Shown: piece by piece, positions 43,646 through 55,004 of the stretch
Position numbering within the stretch: position 1 is the first letter of the stretch
Layout: each line of letters opens with the position of its first letter
From: Anaeramoeba flamelloides
Taxonomy: Eukaryota; Metamonada; Anaeramoebidae
Direction: 5' to 3'
DNA length: 64,000 nucleotides
Assembly (NCBI GenBank): GCA_027625915.1
Contig: JANTQA010000032.1
Span: 1,798,001-1,862,000, forward strand
The notes under the pieces: generated by a model
Seen by the model: the letters and a program-made list of their open reading frames with translations, nothing else
The model's database searches: none
Told to the model about the DNA's origin: nothing
Translations under genes and position numbers: made by a program

Positions 43646-45928
43646 ATGAAAACAACCCAAAAAACAAAAATTTTAAAAAAGGGAATTTCAAATTTTGGTG
43701 TGTAAGTTTTATAACTTTTTTCTTTCGTTTTTCATTCAAAACAATCAAAACAATCAAAACAATAACAATAACAATCACAAAAATTATTCCCAATTTTTTT
43801 TCAAAAGTCAGTGTAAGTAACATAAATTATCCTTTTTCTTCTAATTTTTCAAAAAAGCATAAGCCACTCAAAACGCACCCCTTTTCTGTTCCAAAACAAA
43901 ATCAAAATAAAATCAAAACAAAACCAACAAAACAAAAACAAACAAAACAAAACCAAACAAAACAAAAAACAACCAAAAGTATTAGAATACCAAAGATCTG
44001 ATAATGATCAATGGTTGAATTTGATTTCTTCCGAAAGGGATATACCACAGCGCTTTGAACAAGAAGGCCGAACAACTTTCCAAAGGGATTATGATCGGAT
44101 CCTATTTTCCGATTATTTCCGAAGGATGCAACAAAAGACGCAAGTCTTTCCTTTAAATTTAAATACTTTGGTTCATAATAGAATGACACACAGCTATGAA
44201 ACAAACTCTGTTGGGAGGTCGCTTGGGCAGTTAGTTAAACAAGCGTTAAAAACAGTCTACCATCCACCTGATAATCCCAAATCTAATAAAAAGCTGAAGA
44301 AAAAATTTAAAAAAATTGATAAAATTGTCAGTGCAGCTTGTCTTGCCCATGATCTCGGAAACCCACCATTTGGGCATTCCGGCGAAACGGTTATTCAACG
44401 TTTTTGGAAAAAAATTCAAGAGGATCAAGAGAAATTCAATGTTAAAAAAGAAAAAAACACAAGTCAACAGGACAATGAGAATTCTAATGAGAAAAAAGTC
44501 AAAATAAATCCATTAACACAAAAACTTAATCAATGTTTAGACAAAGGCAATGAGCAAAGAAATCAAAGTGTTTCAAATTTTCTTTTCGGAGACGAAGAGG
44601 AAGAGGAAGAGGAAGGCGAAGACGAAGACGAAGACGAAGACGAAGACGAAGACGAAGACGAAGACGAAGAAAATACTTTCGAAAAAGAGATAGGCAGTAG
44701 TGTCTCTTTGTTAGAAAAAGAAATAATTGATTATTTATATTTTGAAGGAAATTCCAACACCTTCAGGATCATTGCTTCACAATTTGGGAAAAGAAGAGGG
44801 TTGTATTTGTCCTACTCAACAATTGCGTCCACTGTTAAATACCCATGGGGTACAAAGGAATGTGAAAATTACATTAATCGCAATAATAAAACCAATAATA
44901 AAAGCAGTGTCGAGAGCAAGACAAAAACGAAACAAAATAATCAAGAAAAATTGGATCCCTATCAGAAATTTAAACAAAGGAAATTAAAAAAGTTAAAATC
45001 GGGATACTTTGAAAGAGACAGAAAGGTCTTTGAAAGAATTTTCACCAAATTGTCTTTAAAGGGCAAAGACGGGTTTTATAGACACCCGCTCTCGTTTCTT
45101 GTTGAGGCGTCTGACGACATTTGCTATAATGTGATGGATATGGAGGATGCATTTAAAAGCAACATTATTAATGAGCAGCAAATCTCCGAGCATTATGAAA
45201 ACCTTCACCAAGAGAGCCAATGCATCATTGCCTATTTTGAATCAGATATCAGAGAAAAAATATTAAACGAGCCAAAGGAATCGGAAAAATCAAAGACCTT
45301 CAAAAAAATATCTCCAATCAAAATATCAAAATCGAACTTTCCAAAATTTAAGCCGACTTCCACCAAGCAGAGCCCAATGAACCAAAGGGAAGAGCACAAA
45401 CGATGGAAAAGAAAATATATGGATGTTGGCCATCATATCTCAAAAAAGAGAGCCATTCTAATTAATGATCTCATTTGGGTCGCCTATTACCAATTCTGTA
45501 ATAAATATCGACAAATAATGGAACACAAATTTTTCGATAATCTACTCGATTCTGCCTTCGACGAGTTTAAAATACGAACAAACAAAATCAAATCTTCTTG
45601 GGAATTGTTTCAATCGTTTTCCATAAATTCAATTTATAAACACAATTCAGTCATAGATTTGGAAAAGAACGGTGAAAAGTACCTCAAAACAATTTTAAAC
45701 TATTTGTATGACGCTTGGAGTTTTGATAAGGAAATTGACCCTCAAATTAAAAAAATTCTTCCAACACAATTTTTTCCCATCATCAAACAAAATAATAAAA
45801 TATTTTCCAAAAATGCTGAATTCCCTTTGTCCTATATACTTGATTTTATTTCACAAATGGATGATTTTTTCTCCTTAAAATTATTCGAAATGATCAAAGA
45901 TCTTGAAAATAAAAACAAGAAAAAATAA
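43646..45928 (+). CDS. HD-domain dNTP triphosphohydrolase, bacterial Dgt type
   Basis: Exon 2 (43996-45928) clearly encodes a dGTPase-type enzyme hydrolysing dNTPs to nucleosides and triphosphate. It shows 'FQRDYDRILFSDYFRRMQQK', 'NRMTHSYETNSVGRSL' (metal His), 'LAHDLGNPPFGHSG' (HD pair) and 'EASDDICYNVMDMED' (last Asp), so all HD ligands are kept. No in-frame ATG lies before 'FRRM' in exon 2. A short first exon (43646-43701, 'MKTTQKTKILKKG') with a GT|GTAAGT donor joins in phase over a 294-bp intron, giving 662 aa. That exon is less certain than the rest. Asn/Lys-rich and acidic Asp/Glu inserts lie between the HD pair and the last Asp. Bacterial Dgt is about 500 aa. The eukaryotic norm is SAMHD1, and this protein follows the bacterial motif spelling. 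Confidence 0.88.
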
Positions 45929-46314
45929 ATACTAATAGAAATTATCTATTTTCATTTTTTTTTTGTATTCAAACAAAAGCATTTTATGATTATAAATATT
46001 AAATTTTAAATAATTCTTCTTCAATTGAATATATTATTCAGAAAATTTAATATATTATTATTATTAATAATATTCTTTTTTTTATGCCTAATATTTTTTT
46101 TATTTTACTTTTCTTTTATTTTGTTTTCCAAAACAATTCCAAACCAACTATTAAATTTTGGATCAAAAAAAAATATATCTTTCAAATAAAGAATAAAAAA
46201 TCTTTAATTTTTTTATTTTCATTTTTATTGGAATTTGCTCTATAATGTAAATTTTATTTTCAGGGGTGCTGTTTTTTGAGAATAATTAGAGATCTTTTAA
46301 AGGATTTGATAATT
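45929..46314. other. 3' flank of the dNTPase gene
   Basis: T-rich DNA with several 'aataaa'-like candidate polyadenylation signals. No gene. Confidence 0.4.
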
Positions 46315-46608
46315 AAGCTTAATTTCAAAAATAGGGGCAAATTTTTGATTGAAAAAAAAATGTAGTTTCTCATTTAGTGAATACCAAAACTCAACCCAGA
46401 AAAATCAGAACTTAAAACTAAAAAATAACTGTCTAAAACACCCTTTTCTGTTTTAATTATTATTTCTAATAAAAGAATAGAGAAAAGAAACCCATTAAGA
46501 AAAAAATAAATCTGACCCTATTTTTGAAATGATTTTTCATCTTAAAATTATCCATTTAAGATTCACCATTGCTTCCAAGAACCTTTTGAAACAACTTTCC
46601 ATCAGAGT

Positions 46609-46809
46609 TACAGTCAGTTTCACTTTTAAGGCACAAACTTTCAACGAAATTTAAGGCACAAAAAAATCTCAAATTAAGGCACAAAATTTGGAATTTTTTT
46701 TTTTACAATTTATTTTTACTAGAATTTGAATTTTGTGCTTTAATTTGAGATTTTTTTTGTGCCTTAAATTTCGTTGATAGTTTGTGCCTTAAAAGTGAAA
46801 CTGACTGTA
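46609..46809. mobile_element. MITE-2, copy 6
   Basis: Runs from 'tacagtcagtttcactttta' to 'aaaagtgaaactgactgta'. It is almost identical to copy 1 in the LINE, so the two are recent relatives. Confidence 0.92.
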
Positions 46810-46885
46810 TCAGATTTTTACTATTCACCCATTTGGTATCAACCCAAACTTTCCTTGATACCTTTTTCAAGATAAAAAGAATCTC

Positions 46886-46945
46886 AACAAAAGAAAGAAA
46901 AAGAAAAAGAAAAAGAAAAAGAAAAAGAAAAAGAAAAGAAAGTGA
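46886..46945 (+). repeat. (AAAGAA)n microsatellite
   Basis: About ten units of 'aaagaa'-type hexamers. It produces spurious Lys/Arg and Phe/Ser frames on the two strands. Confidence 0.85.
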
Positions 46946-47405
46946 AAACAAAACCAATTTTTTGAATGTACAACAAAGAACTCAAAGATAAAATGAATAC
47001 GATCACATTCATCACATTGTCTCCAAATGAAAGAGAAAAGAAGATCTTATTTGATCTTGCTATTTCTTCACTTTTCAAGTAACCATTGTAACTCATTAAA
47101 GCAAATTTGGTTGATACTTGTTTTCGAAGCAAACACTTCTTGGGTGTTTTACTTTCTTTGAATTTTAAATCCCTTTCCCCAATGCTAATTAATCTCATCT
47201 CTTGAATATTAACGGTTTTCAAAAATGTTCTTGTTCATTCAACATAAAAATAAAAATATGGAATCATTTTGAAAGAAAAATTGCAAAAAAATGAATTCAA
47301 CTTTGGGAAATTTTCATTAAAAGAAGATTGTTTCTTGATATTAAATATTCAATAATGACTTTTAAAAGATATTGGGTTCAGAACATTTGGTTAACACAAC
47401 ACACA

Positions 47406-47606
47406 TACAGTCAGTTTCACTTTTAAGGCACAAACTTACAACGAAATTTAAGGCACAAAAAAAATCTCAAATTAAGGCACTAAATTCAGATTCTAGTAAA
47501 AATAAATTGTAAAAATTAAAATTCGAAATCTTGTGCCTTAATTTGAGATTTTTTTGTGCCTTAAATTTCGTTGAAAGTTTGTGCCTTAAAAGTGAAACTG
47601 ACTGTA
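47406..47606. mobile_element. MITE-2, copy 7
   Basis: Runs from 'tacagtcagtttcactttta' to 'aaaagtgaaactgactgta'. The centre differs from copy 6 (shorter T-run), showing independent insertion. Confidence 0.92.
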
Positions 47607-47656
47607 CCAATAATTTAGAAAATACTAATGATGACCCTATTTTTGAAATTTAGCTT

Positions 47657-48758
47657 ATAAAAATTAAAACTAGTCCAATTTACGTTTATTAACAAATTTA
47701 TAATTCATTTGTTAAGGATCTAGTCTTTTACTGTGAATTTGCTCCATACTCAAGTAGTGACTTGAAACCTAAAAAGGGTATATTGAAATTACACTTCTTT
47801 CGATTGACTAAATTAAACTAGCAAAAAAAAAAGTTTTTAAGAGGATTCCAATAACAACAATTAAATCCAATTAACAAAAAACAGTTTCAAAAGAATTCTC
47901 AATTCAAAAAATCAAAATTTACTAAAAAAAAAAATTACTTCTTTCTTTTTTTTAAGGGGGTAAGTAAATTTTTCATTTTTTAAGTGCCACCATTTATGTG
48001 AAACTGAATGCTTCAAATCATTTCAATAGCCAAATGTATTGATGTTTTCATAAATATTAGAGTAGAATATATCCGAGTAGAAGATATTTTCAAACCAATA
48101 AAAAAATGGAAATTAAAAAAATGAAAATATTAATCAAAAAAAAATAAATAAAAATCATTTATTACTTGATCTTATCGATAAAATTTTACACAATTACTTA
48201 TTCTTAATTTGGTTTTATTTTTGATTCTTTATGAAAATAATTTTGTTTGGAAAATTTTTGAGAAATAATTAGTGTTTATTTCTAAAGAATTTCCAAAATG
48301 AATTTAAAAATAATATATTCATTTAATTCATCTAATTCTAGTCTTGATTTAGAAAATCAGAGATTTTTTTAATTCTTCTAGAGAATAAGGGTTTATTGGA
48401 CAAATTTTTTTGATTTTATAATCATTTATTTTCCATTAAAATGAGAACTCAATAAAAATTCTGAATCTGATTGAAATTTGTTATTGTTTTTTTCAATTAT
48501 TTTGATTTGAAACCTTTGGTAACTGTATTTTGATTACAAGAATTCAACCCCTTTATTGTAATTTTTGAAATAGTATTCTTTGTTTGGGCTTTGTTTGATA
48601 AAAATATTAGAAAAAAGAATTTTGAAAGTAAATTTGTCACAAAAGGTTTTTTAAAATAATAATAAATAGTAATGGGGTGAAAGATTAATGGAAAAAATAG
48701 TTTTTATTCAAGCAAAGTAAGAAGATAAAGAAAAAAAATCTTCGAAAATAGGCTTTTA
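47657..48758. other. Intergenic, no supported gene
   Basis: A/T-rich DNA without a recognisable frame, repeat end or RNA gene. Confidence 0.35.
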
Positions 48759-49097
48759 TCAATTTTTTTTTTTTTTTTCATTTTCGATTTCAACAAATTT
48801 AGTTGGAATGGTGATCTGTTGTGTTTGGTCTTCTAAAATAAAATATTTGTTTTAAATGTACACCTTTTCGGGTATATTTTTTTTGGTTTACTGTTTGATT
48901 AATTTCAATGGTTCGTATAAACACCACTCTAGATCCCAAACAAAATTTAATAAAACCAAAAATTGAATCAAAAAATAAAAATTGTTCAAAAAATAGAAAA
49001 ATTTAAGATTCAACTCTGAATTACTTTGGGTTCGCTTTCTTTTCACGAATAGACTCGTGAAAGTTGTTTTGGTTTAAAGTTTCAATATCTGGGAGCA
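48759..49097 (-). CDS. Possible 3' part of a small multi-exon gene (unidentified)
   Basis: Three short open stretches join in phase across GT-AG junctions: 49097-49025 ('LPDIETLNQNNFHESIREKK'), 48928-48864 ('VVFIRTIEINQTVNQKKYTR') and 48832-48759 ('DQTQQITIPTKFVEIENEK' then stop). The introns would be 96 and 31 bp, the latter very short. Balanced amino-acid use, unlike noise frames nearby, is the main support. Upstream exons were not resolved: 'GTAAGT' near 49167 may be a donor, but its phase does not fit. The family is not recognised. Confidence 0.35.
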
Positions 49098-49506
49098 CTC
49101 AAAAAATATTTTTCAGTAAGGTTAACACAATTAAAATTTTTCAAAATGTTAAAAGGTACTTACATTCTTAAAATTCCGAAGGGCAAAATTTCTTCAATTT
49201 ATAACAAATTATTTTCTAAAGGTTCACAATCAATTTAATTCGGTTTAATCTAATTTTTGGTTAGATTTTAGCATCTTTATATTTGACAAAGTAAGGATTT
49301 AGTAACATTCCTGAGAAAAAAATATCTCATTTGAAAGAAAAAAACTTGAAAAAAAAAAGTCACAGAGATCTCAAAAAGCTCCTAAAGAACTACACTCAAT
49401 TTCCAATTAGAATTGTTAGAATATATAATTTTGAAATTAATTGTATTTATTATCACAAGTTTTAATATGAATGTTGTAAAAAATAGAGTTTTTACAATTT
49501 TTTGAT

Positions 49507-50444
49507 TTAAGGGACTAGTCTATATTTGATTTTTTTAGCTAAATTTAATAGAGATTTAGAATTTTTTTTGCCAATTACTTAGATTTGAAATCTAAGTGAA
49601 AAACTTCTTAGTATAGTAATGAAATCTCGCTAAATGACATTCATTAAATTTAGTTATTGTTTTTATAGAAATAAAATATTTTTCCTTTTTTTCACTTTTT
49701 TGAAAGTTGCTTTTTTTCAACTTTTCGTAAAAATACAAAAAATAAAAAAAAATATGAGCAAGAAAGCCAAACTTTATTATGTTTGTGGAAGGCCTACAAA
49801 AAATAGTTTGAAAAATAAACCTGAAAAGGTTTTTTTGGATTTGCATGAAAAAACAGTTTGATTCGAAAAAAATATACAATATATGCTTTACTCTTAAAAA
49901 AATATTTTCTTTCTTTTCTTGCATCATTCTTTTTTTTTCATGAATCTACTTTTTGAGTTTACATTCTTTTGTTTTTGTTGAATTTAAAGTTTTTTTAAGT
50001 GTTCCCAAATTATCATTCCAAAAGTTTTTGTCAGAGTCAAAAAAAATCAAAGAAAAGAATAAGAACTATTTTTTAAAAAAGTAATTTTTGATAAAACAAA
50101 TTGGGTTCTTTATAGAGTCAAGTTGGATGAACAGAAGTGAAAGAGAAAATATTCACTAGTTTTAAATTATTTTTTCGTTTTTCAAAATGAGAATAAATAT
50201 TATTTTTGAGAAAATAATTAAATCCAAAATTAATCAAAAAAATTCTCATCCTTTTAGATATTTTTTTAAAAAAAATTTTTAAAAGTCACTTTTTTTGACA
50301 GAATTGTAAAATTTTATAAAAACAAGAACTAAAAGTTATAACATTGAAAAAACCTGTCTATTTTCAATTATAAGCATATTTCAACATAAGGATTCCTTAT
50401 TTAGTTATTGGACAAAAAAAAATTAATAGAGACTAGTCCCTTAA
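49507..50444. mobile_element. TTAA-flanked element with GGGACTAGTC ends
   Basis: TTAA at 49507-49510 and 50441-50444 bounds inverted ends 'gggactagtctatatt' and 'aatagagactagtccc'. A TTAA target is the hallmark of piggyBac-type transposition. At 930 bp and without a transposase frame it is non-autonomous. Small frames inside (49592-49927 minus, 49634-49861 plus) have no recognised domain. Confidence 0.65.
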
Positions 50445-51783
50445 AGAAAAAGTTTCATACATTTATCCAAAATTTGGTAATAGTTAACGAAACATCCATT
50501 TTATTTAAAAGCTTGAATTTGTTTTTAATCAAACTAAAATCGTTGGGTAAACACCTAAAAATCTAAAAAAAAATCATTTTTCGAACAAATTATTTGTATT
50601 TACCAAACAATTTAATTGATTAAAATTATTATTAGTTTATTAAAAGAATTGAATATTATATTTACTTTAACTTAATTGTGAGAAGTGCATGTAACTCTTT
50701 ATTTATCTTGAAAAATGCAAAAACTCTCTTTTTTTACAACAACCCATATTAAACTTATGATAACTAAGACAATTGCTTTCAAAATTTTAATATTTTAACA
50801 ATTCTAATTAATAATTGAGTGTCTCTCTTTGACTTTTTTTTCTAAAAATACATTCTTTTTTGATTGTTGATTTTTGGAAATTAATCCCACTTCACATGTT
50901 GGATAGTTTTTGATTGTTGTTAGGCTCTTATAACAATTCCAAATTTTTTTTTTCCATTTCAGAAAATTATTGTTAAATCTAATGACTCAACCTTTAAAAG
51001 ATTATTTTCAAAATTTCTTTTTTTAATCAATCATCTTTTCTGTTTTTGAATTTAACAAATTCAAGCACCAAAGAAATTTTCTTTTTTCATACTTTTTTTT
51101 GAAAAAAAATATTATAGATATAAAGATGGTGCTTGAATAGTAAAGTTAAGTTTACTTAACTATTTTCTTTTGGGAAATTAAAGAAAAAGTATATTTTCAG
51201 ATTCAAATGATGTAAAATAAACAAAAAATGACGAAATCCAACATCATGTTACATCATTAATTATAATTTTTTTCGTCCTGAATTAAATCAATTTATTTAA
51301 ACACCAATCTTCGTTCAAACTCAATTTTCAAAATCTAAAAGGAGTGAAATTAGAATAGCCAATGTTTTAAAGATGATATTAAAACTTTTTAGAGGAAAGA
51401 GAAAAAAAACAATTTAAAGAAATAACAGCCAACTTAAAAGTAAATCAATATTAATAATTTTTTCAATTCTGAAAAGATAACAGATCTATTTAAAACAATC
51501 TACACCTTGTTTCTTGGATATGGACTAAATAAATAATGTTCTTAAAAAACGAACTAATTATCAACCAACATTGAAATCTCAACTTGGAAGAATATGATCT
51601 CAAAGTTTGTTAACATATAAAAAAAGACAAAGAATATTATAACAAGAAAAAAATAAAAAAAAAATTATTGTTGTTTTTATTTAAATCAAACATAGATTTG
51701 AAAGATCTAAGATTAAATTCTTGATTTTTAATATCGATAAAGTTTAGTATGAGGCAATTTATTGTTTTTCTCTTCCTACTGAG
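50445..51783. other. Region upstream of the bZIP gene
   Basis: No gene. It contains a small dispersed repeat (50917-51010, like 10715-10830) and a hairpin with arms 'ttcaagcacca' and 'tggtgcttgaa' (51059-51136). Confidence 0.4.
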
Positions 51784-51791
51784 TGACGTCA
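51784..51791. promoter_or_regulatory. Consensus CRE (TGACGTCA) upstream of the bZIP gene
   Basis: An exact 8-bp palindromic CREB/ATF site within 'gagtgacgtcagtc', 206-213 bp upstream of the bZIP start codon. ACGT-core sites are the normal targets of basic regions of this kind. An exact GC-containing 8-mer stands out in such A+T-rich DNA. Autoregulation is inferred. Confidence 0.5.
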
Positions 51792-51996
51792 GTCAAACAT
51801 TAAAAGGAATTTAATAATTTGAATTGGCAGATCGGATCATTTTTTTTATATTTATTTAATAATTTTTTAAAATGTCTTAAATTTCCCTTTCCCCTCAACT
51901 TTTTTTTCTTTTTTTTCTCAATTCTTTTCATAATCCCAACAACCACTTTTCATAAAATAAAATATTTTGAAAAAAATTCAAAAAACTAAATTCTAA

Positions 51997-53256
51997 ATGC
52001 TTGATGATATATTTTCGTCCAATTTAGATCAAGAACTCTTTGATGCAATTTGTGAACCAAGTTTTAATTTATCTGACATTTTTTTTCCGAATACAAACTT
52101 CGAGTCATCTGATAACAAATTAACACAACTAAAAGTCGAATTTAAAACCAAAAAACCATCAAAATCAAAACCCAGCATTCCAACTAACGTGAACACCAAC
52201 TTTAACACTAACTCTAACTCTTTTCGTTCTCAAGAATCTGATTTTACTCAGAGTGACGACGATAATAAAACGATTATTTGTGATCTCAAGAAAACCAATG
52301 ATTTGGGAATTTGCTCGAAAAAAAAACAACATACCCAAACCTTAGTTAATGAGAGGAAGCTTGCTTCGGAATACAACGATCAACAACAAGGCCAAGTGAA
52401 TTGCATACTTGAAGGTGAAAGATTAGGATCCGATTTAATTCTAGCTACAAGAAGTTGTACAAATGAAAGTACATTAAAATTCAAAGCCGTTTCAAATAAC
52501 AAAAGTGATCTTGAAAGCCAAACAAAAATCACACACTTAAAGCAAGACCCAGAACAAGAATCAGAGTTTCAAGTTAAAAGAGGTAAAAGTGATAGTTGTC
52601 ATAAGAAGGTCTCGAAGAGATCTAAGATAGTCAAATCAGGTTTTAAAAAAAGAAAAGTGCTGATCAAAATAGCACAGCCAAACAGCAAACCTATCACAAT
52701 CTTCTCAACAAAACCCATCAAGGTCAACACAAAAAAACGTAAAGAAAAGGACCAAATTAAGTGTGGTAATTGGAGTAAAAAGAAAAAGAATAAAAAAAAA
52801 CATAAGAAAAAGAAGAAGAAAAAGAAGAAAAAAAAAAAGAACACGGAAGACGCACGACGAAAGATTATACTCAAAAGAAATAGGATTAATGCGAAAAAGA
52901 GTCGTGAAAGAAAAAAAGTTTACATTTCTAATTTGGAAACTGCAACCCAAGAACTTCGTGAAAAGAATAACGAGCTTTCAGATCAATTTGGAAAATTAAG
53001 TAAAGAAAATGAGCATTTATGTAAAGAAATAGCCATACTCCGAAACGAACTCAAAGGAAATTTTCAGAATTTTTTCAATTCGAACATTTTTCAAAATCTT
53101 GTTTCTCCATTTCATAACAACAACCTCCTCTTTGAGAATAATAACCGAATACTTACCAACCAATTTTTTGAAACTTTCACTTCATCAATTTTTAATGTTC
53201 ATAATCAGAATCGGAAATTTAATCAAAATCAGAATACTGGCAATAACAAATTCTAG
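51997..53256 (+). CDS. bZIP transcription factor
   Basis: An uninterrupted 419-aa frame. The acidic, hydrophobic N-terminus ('MLDDIFSSNLDQELFDAI') could be an activation segment. A long Lys run (about 252-281) precedes the basic region near 286-306 ('KRNRINAKKSRERKK'), which keeps the N-x7-R spacing of bZIP proteins and resembles plant HY5 ('RNRVSAQQARERKK') and ATF types. The zipper (about 309-345) has six leucines at exact 7-residue steps, from 'NLETATQELREKNNEL' to 'KEIAIL'. The tail is Asn/Phe-rich. It should bind DNA as a dimer at ACGT-core sites in the nucleus. ATG 51997 is taken because upstream DNA is T-rich and non-coding. Confidence 0.93.
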   Translation: MLDDIFSSNLDQELFDAICEPSFNLSDIFFPNTNFESSDNKLTQLKVEFKTKKPSKSKPSIPTNVNTNFNTNSNSFRSQESDFTQSDDDNKTIICDLKKTNDLGICSKKKQHTQTLVNERKLASEYNDQQQGQVNCILEGERLGSDLILATRSCTNESTLKFKAVSNNKSDLESQTKITHLKQDPEQESEFQVKRGKSDSCHKKVSKRSKIVKSGFKKRKVLIKIAQPNSKPITIFSTKPIKVNTKKRKEKDQIKCGNWSKKKKNKKKHKKKKKKKKKKKKNTEDARRKIILKRNRINAKKSRERKKVYISNLETATQELREKNNELSDQFGKLSKENEHLCKEIAILRNELKGNFQNFFNSNIFQNLVSPFHNNNLLFENNNRILTNQFFETFTSSIFNVHNQNRKFNQNQNTGNNKF

Positions 53257-53724
53257 ACCAAATTCTTTCAAAAATTTACCAATCAGGATAAAAATGAAAA
53301 ACAAATTTATATTTTATATTTTCTTTCTTTATTGTATTCCATTTTTAGAGTAAAATTATCTTTTTGTTTCGAACTTAAAATTAAATTTTGGGCATAAAAT
53401 AAATATTCATTTTCTTTTGAAAAAATTTTATCTTTTTTTGATTCCGGATTTATTTTATACTCTCCCAGATCAAGAGTTTTTTTATTTAAAGTTTCCCAAA
53501 TAATAAAAAATCAATAAAAAGGTTTTTTATTTTATATATATCTATTTTTGAGTATTTGATTTTATTTTTTTTTTTTTATTATTATTTTTATAACAATAAT
53601 TGTAAATTGTGTTTATATAAAATATCGATAATTTATTAAAGAAATTTCTCTAACAGTACAAATATGAAACTTTTTGTAATTTTATCTCTTCAGTAATAAA
53701 TAAATAAATAACTAAATAAATAGA
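53257..53724. other. 3' flank of the bZIP gene
   Basis: A/T-rich DNA. Near 53665-53700 a 'tctcttcagtaataa' piece resembles the tail of the hairpin-string family. No gene. Confidence 0.4.
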
Positions 53725-55004
53725 GGTTTTGATGATATCATGCTTAATTAACGAAAAAGTTACAAAAATCGCGATAATTTTCTATCAAATCGTGATATAT
53801 CAGAAAATCGCATTAATTCAATATTATCGTGATAATTTAAAAAATTGCAATATTCTAAAAAATCACGATAATTATTTTAAAATCGTGATAAATGCCAACA
53901 TATCGTTATTAAAAAGTAATCGTGATATAATTGTTGATATTTTTTGGTGGTAATCGAGCAATATTTTTTTAATGAAATTTTATTTTGATCAAAAAATAGA
54001 TTATAAGATTAAAAGTTATACTTTGAAAAAACAACAAAAAAGATACTAGATTCAATCAAGGATCAGATTAAAGAGTTTTATTGTGTTTTCATTTTATTTG
54101 GTTGAAAAAACTATAGATCCTTTAAGATCAACAACAATAAGAACTAAAGATAAATTAATAATTTCTCAGTCAATGTGGTGAGGGAAATTTCCTTGAATAA
54201 TTAGCTTCTATTACAACATACCCCTCACCTCATTCTTTATAGAATTTGTTCTTGAGTGAAAACATTTTCAATATTCTTGGAAAGCTAAAAGGAGTTGGAG
54301 AACCTTTCAAAAGATTTTACAACAACCTAGCCTGATGATTACCTATTATTTAGATTTTTTGTACCATTTTTGTCTTCTTTTTATTCTTATACTAATTCTT
54401 TGAGCATATTTGTATTGGCCATAAAACTCAACTAGAGTTTATGGGCTTTTATTTGACCGATCACAAATAACAAGGAAAATTACTCGTTTTTCTTTTGAGG
54501 TTATTTAAAATTGTGAAGGTAATAAGTCCATTGTAAAAAAACACATCTATTTTATTTTTAAGTGTATATTTGAAATGGGTAATTATTAGTAAAACCATAA
54601 AATTTGTTTGAGATTTTATATTTTGTTAAAAAAAAAAAATGGAAATAAAAAAATTTTACTTTTCCACAATAAACAAACTCATACCGTTGAGAAAAGGTTT
54701 CTGTCTTTCAAAACTTTCAAACACTTGAAGACAATTCATAACTCTTGTAAACACTTTCTAACATTTTTAAAGGGGGAAAGATTTATTGTAATAGTATCAA
54801 GACTTTTGTAAAAGTCAAGAGATTTTTTATCAATTGAAATTAAAACAATAATTTTTCATTTTTTCACATTAAATATTTTCTTGCAATAAGATGGAATATC
54901 GCGATTTTACGATTTTTCATGATAAAGTTGGACAAATCGCTATTTTTAAATACTATTGTGATTTAATTGTTAATATCATGATAATATATGTTATCATCAA
55001 AACC
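53725..55004. mobile_element. 1.3-kb inverted-repeat element with ATCGTGATA subterminal arrays
   Basis: The left end 'ggttttgatgatatcatg' is the inverse of the right end 'atatgttatcatcaaaacc'. From 53750 to 53945 degenerate units around 'atcgtgata' or 'atcgcgata' recur every 20-30 bp. Inverse units reappear at 54890-54985. Subterminal transposase-site arrays of this kind occur in hAT-like and foldback transposons. The centre has no recognisable transposase and no 8-bp target duplication is clear, so the class is open. Confidence 0.6.

Larger units (their letters stand above)
46315..47656. mobile_element. Inverted-repeat element (1.3 kb) carrying two nested MITE-2 copies
   Basis: 'aagcttaatttcaaaaatag' plus 'gggca' at 46315-46339 faces the near-exact inverse at 47632-47656. 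A further inverse half-end lies at about 46514-46532. Two MITE-2 copies sit inside. A minus-strand frame (47222-46884) gives a Lys-rich stretch with one hydrophobic segment and then Phe/Ser low complexity read from a microsatellite. It is unrecognised and may or may not be element-encoded. Confidence 0.5.

Noticed and set aside
43612-44001. Plus-strand Thr/Lys/Gln-rich frame before the dNTPase
   Set aside because: It overlaps the proposed intron, reads simple 'acaaaaca' sequence, and is out of frame with the enzyme; only the short part from ATG 43646 in another frame is used.
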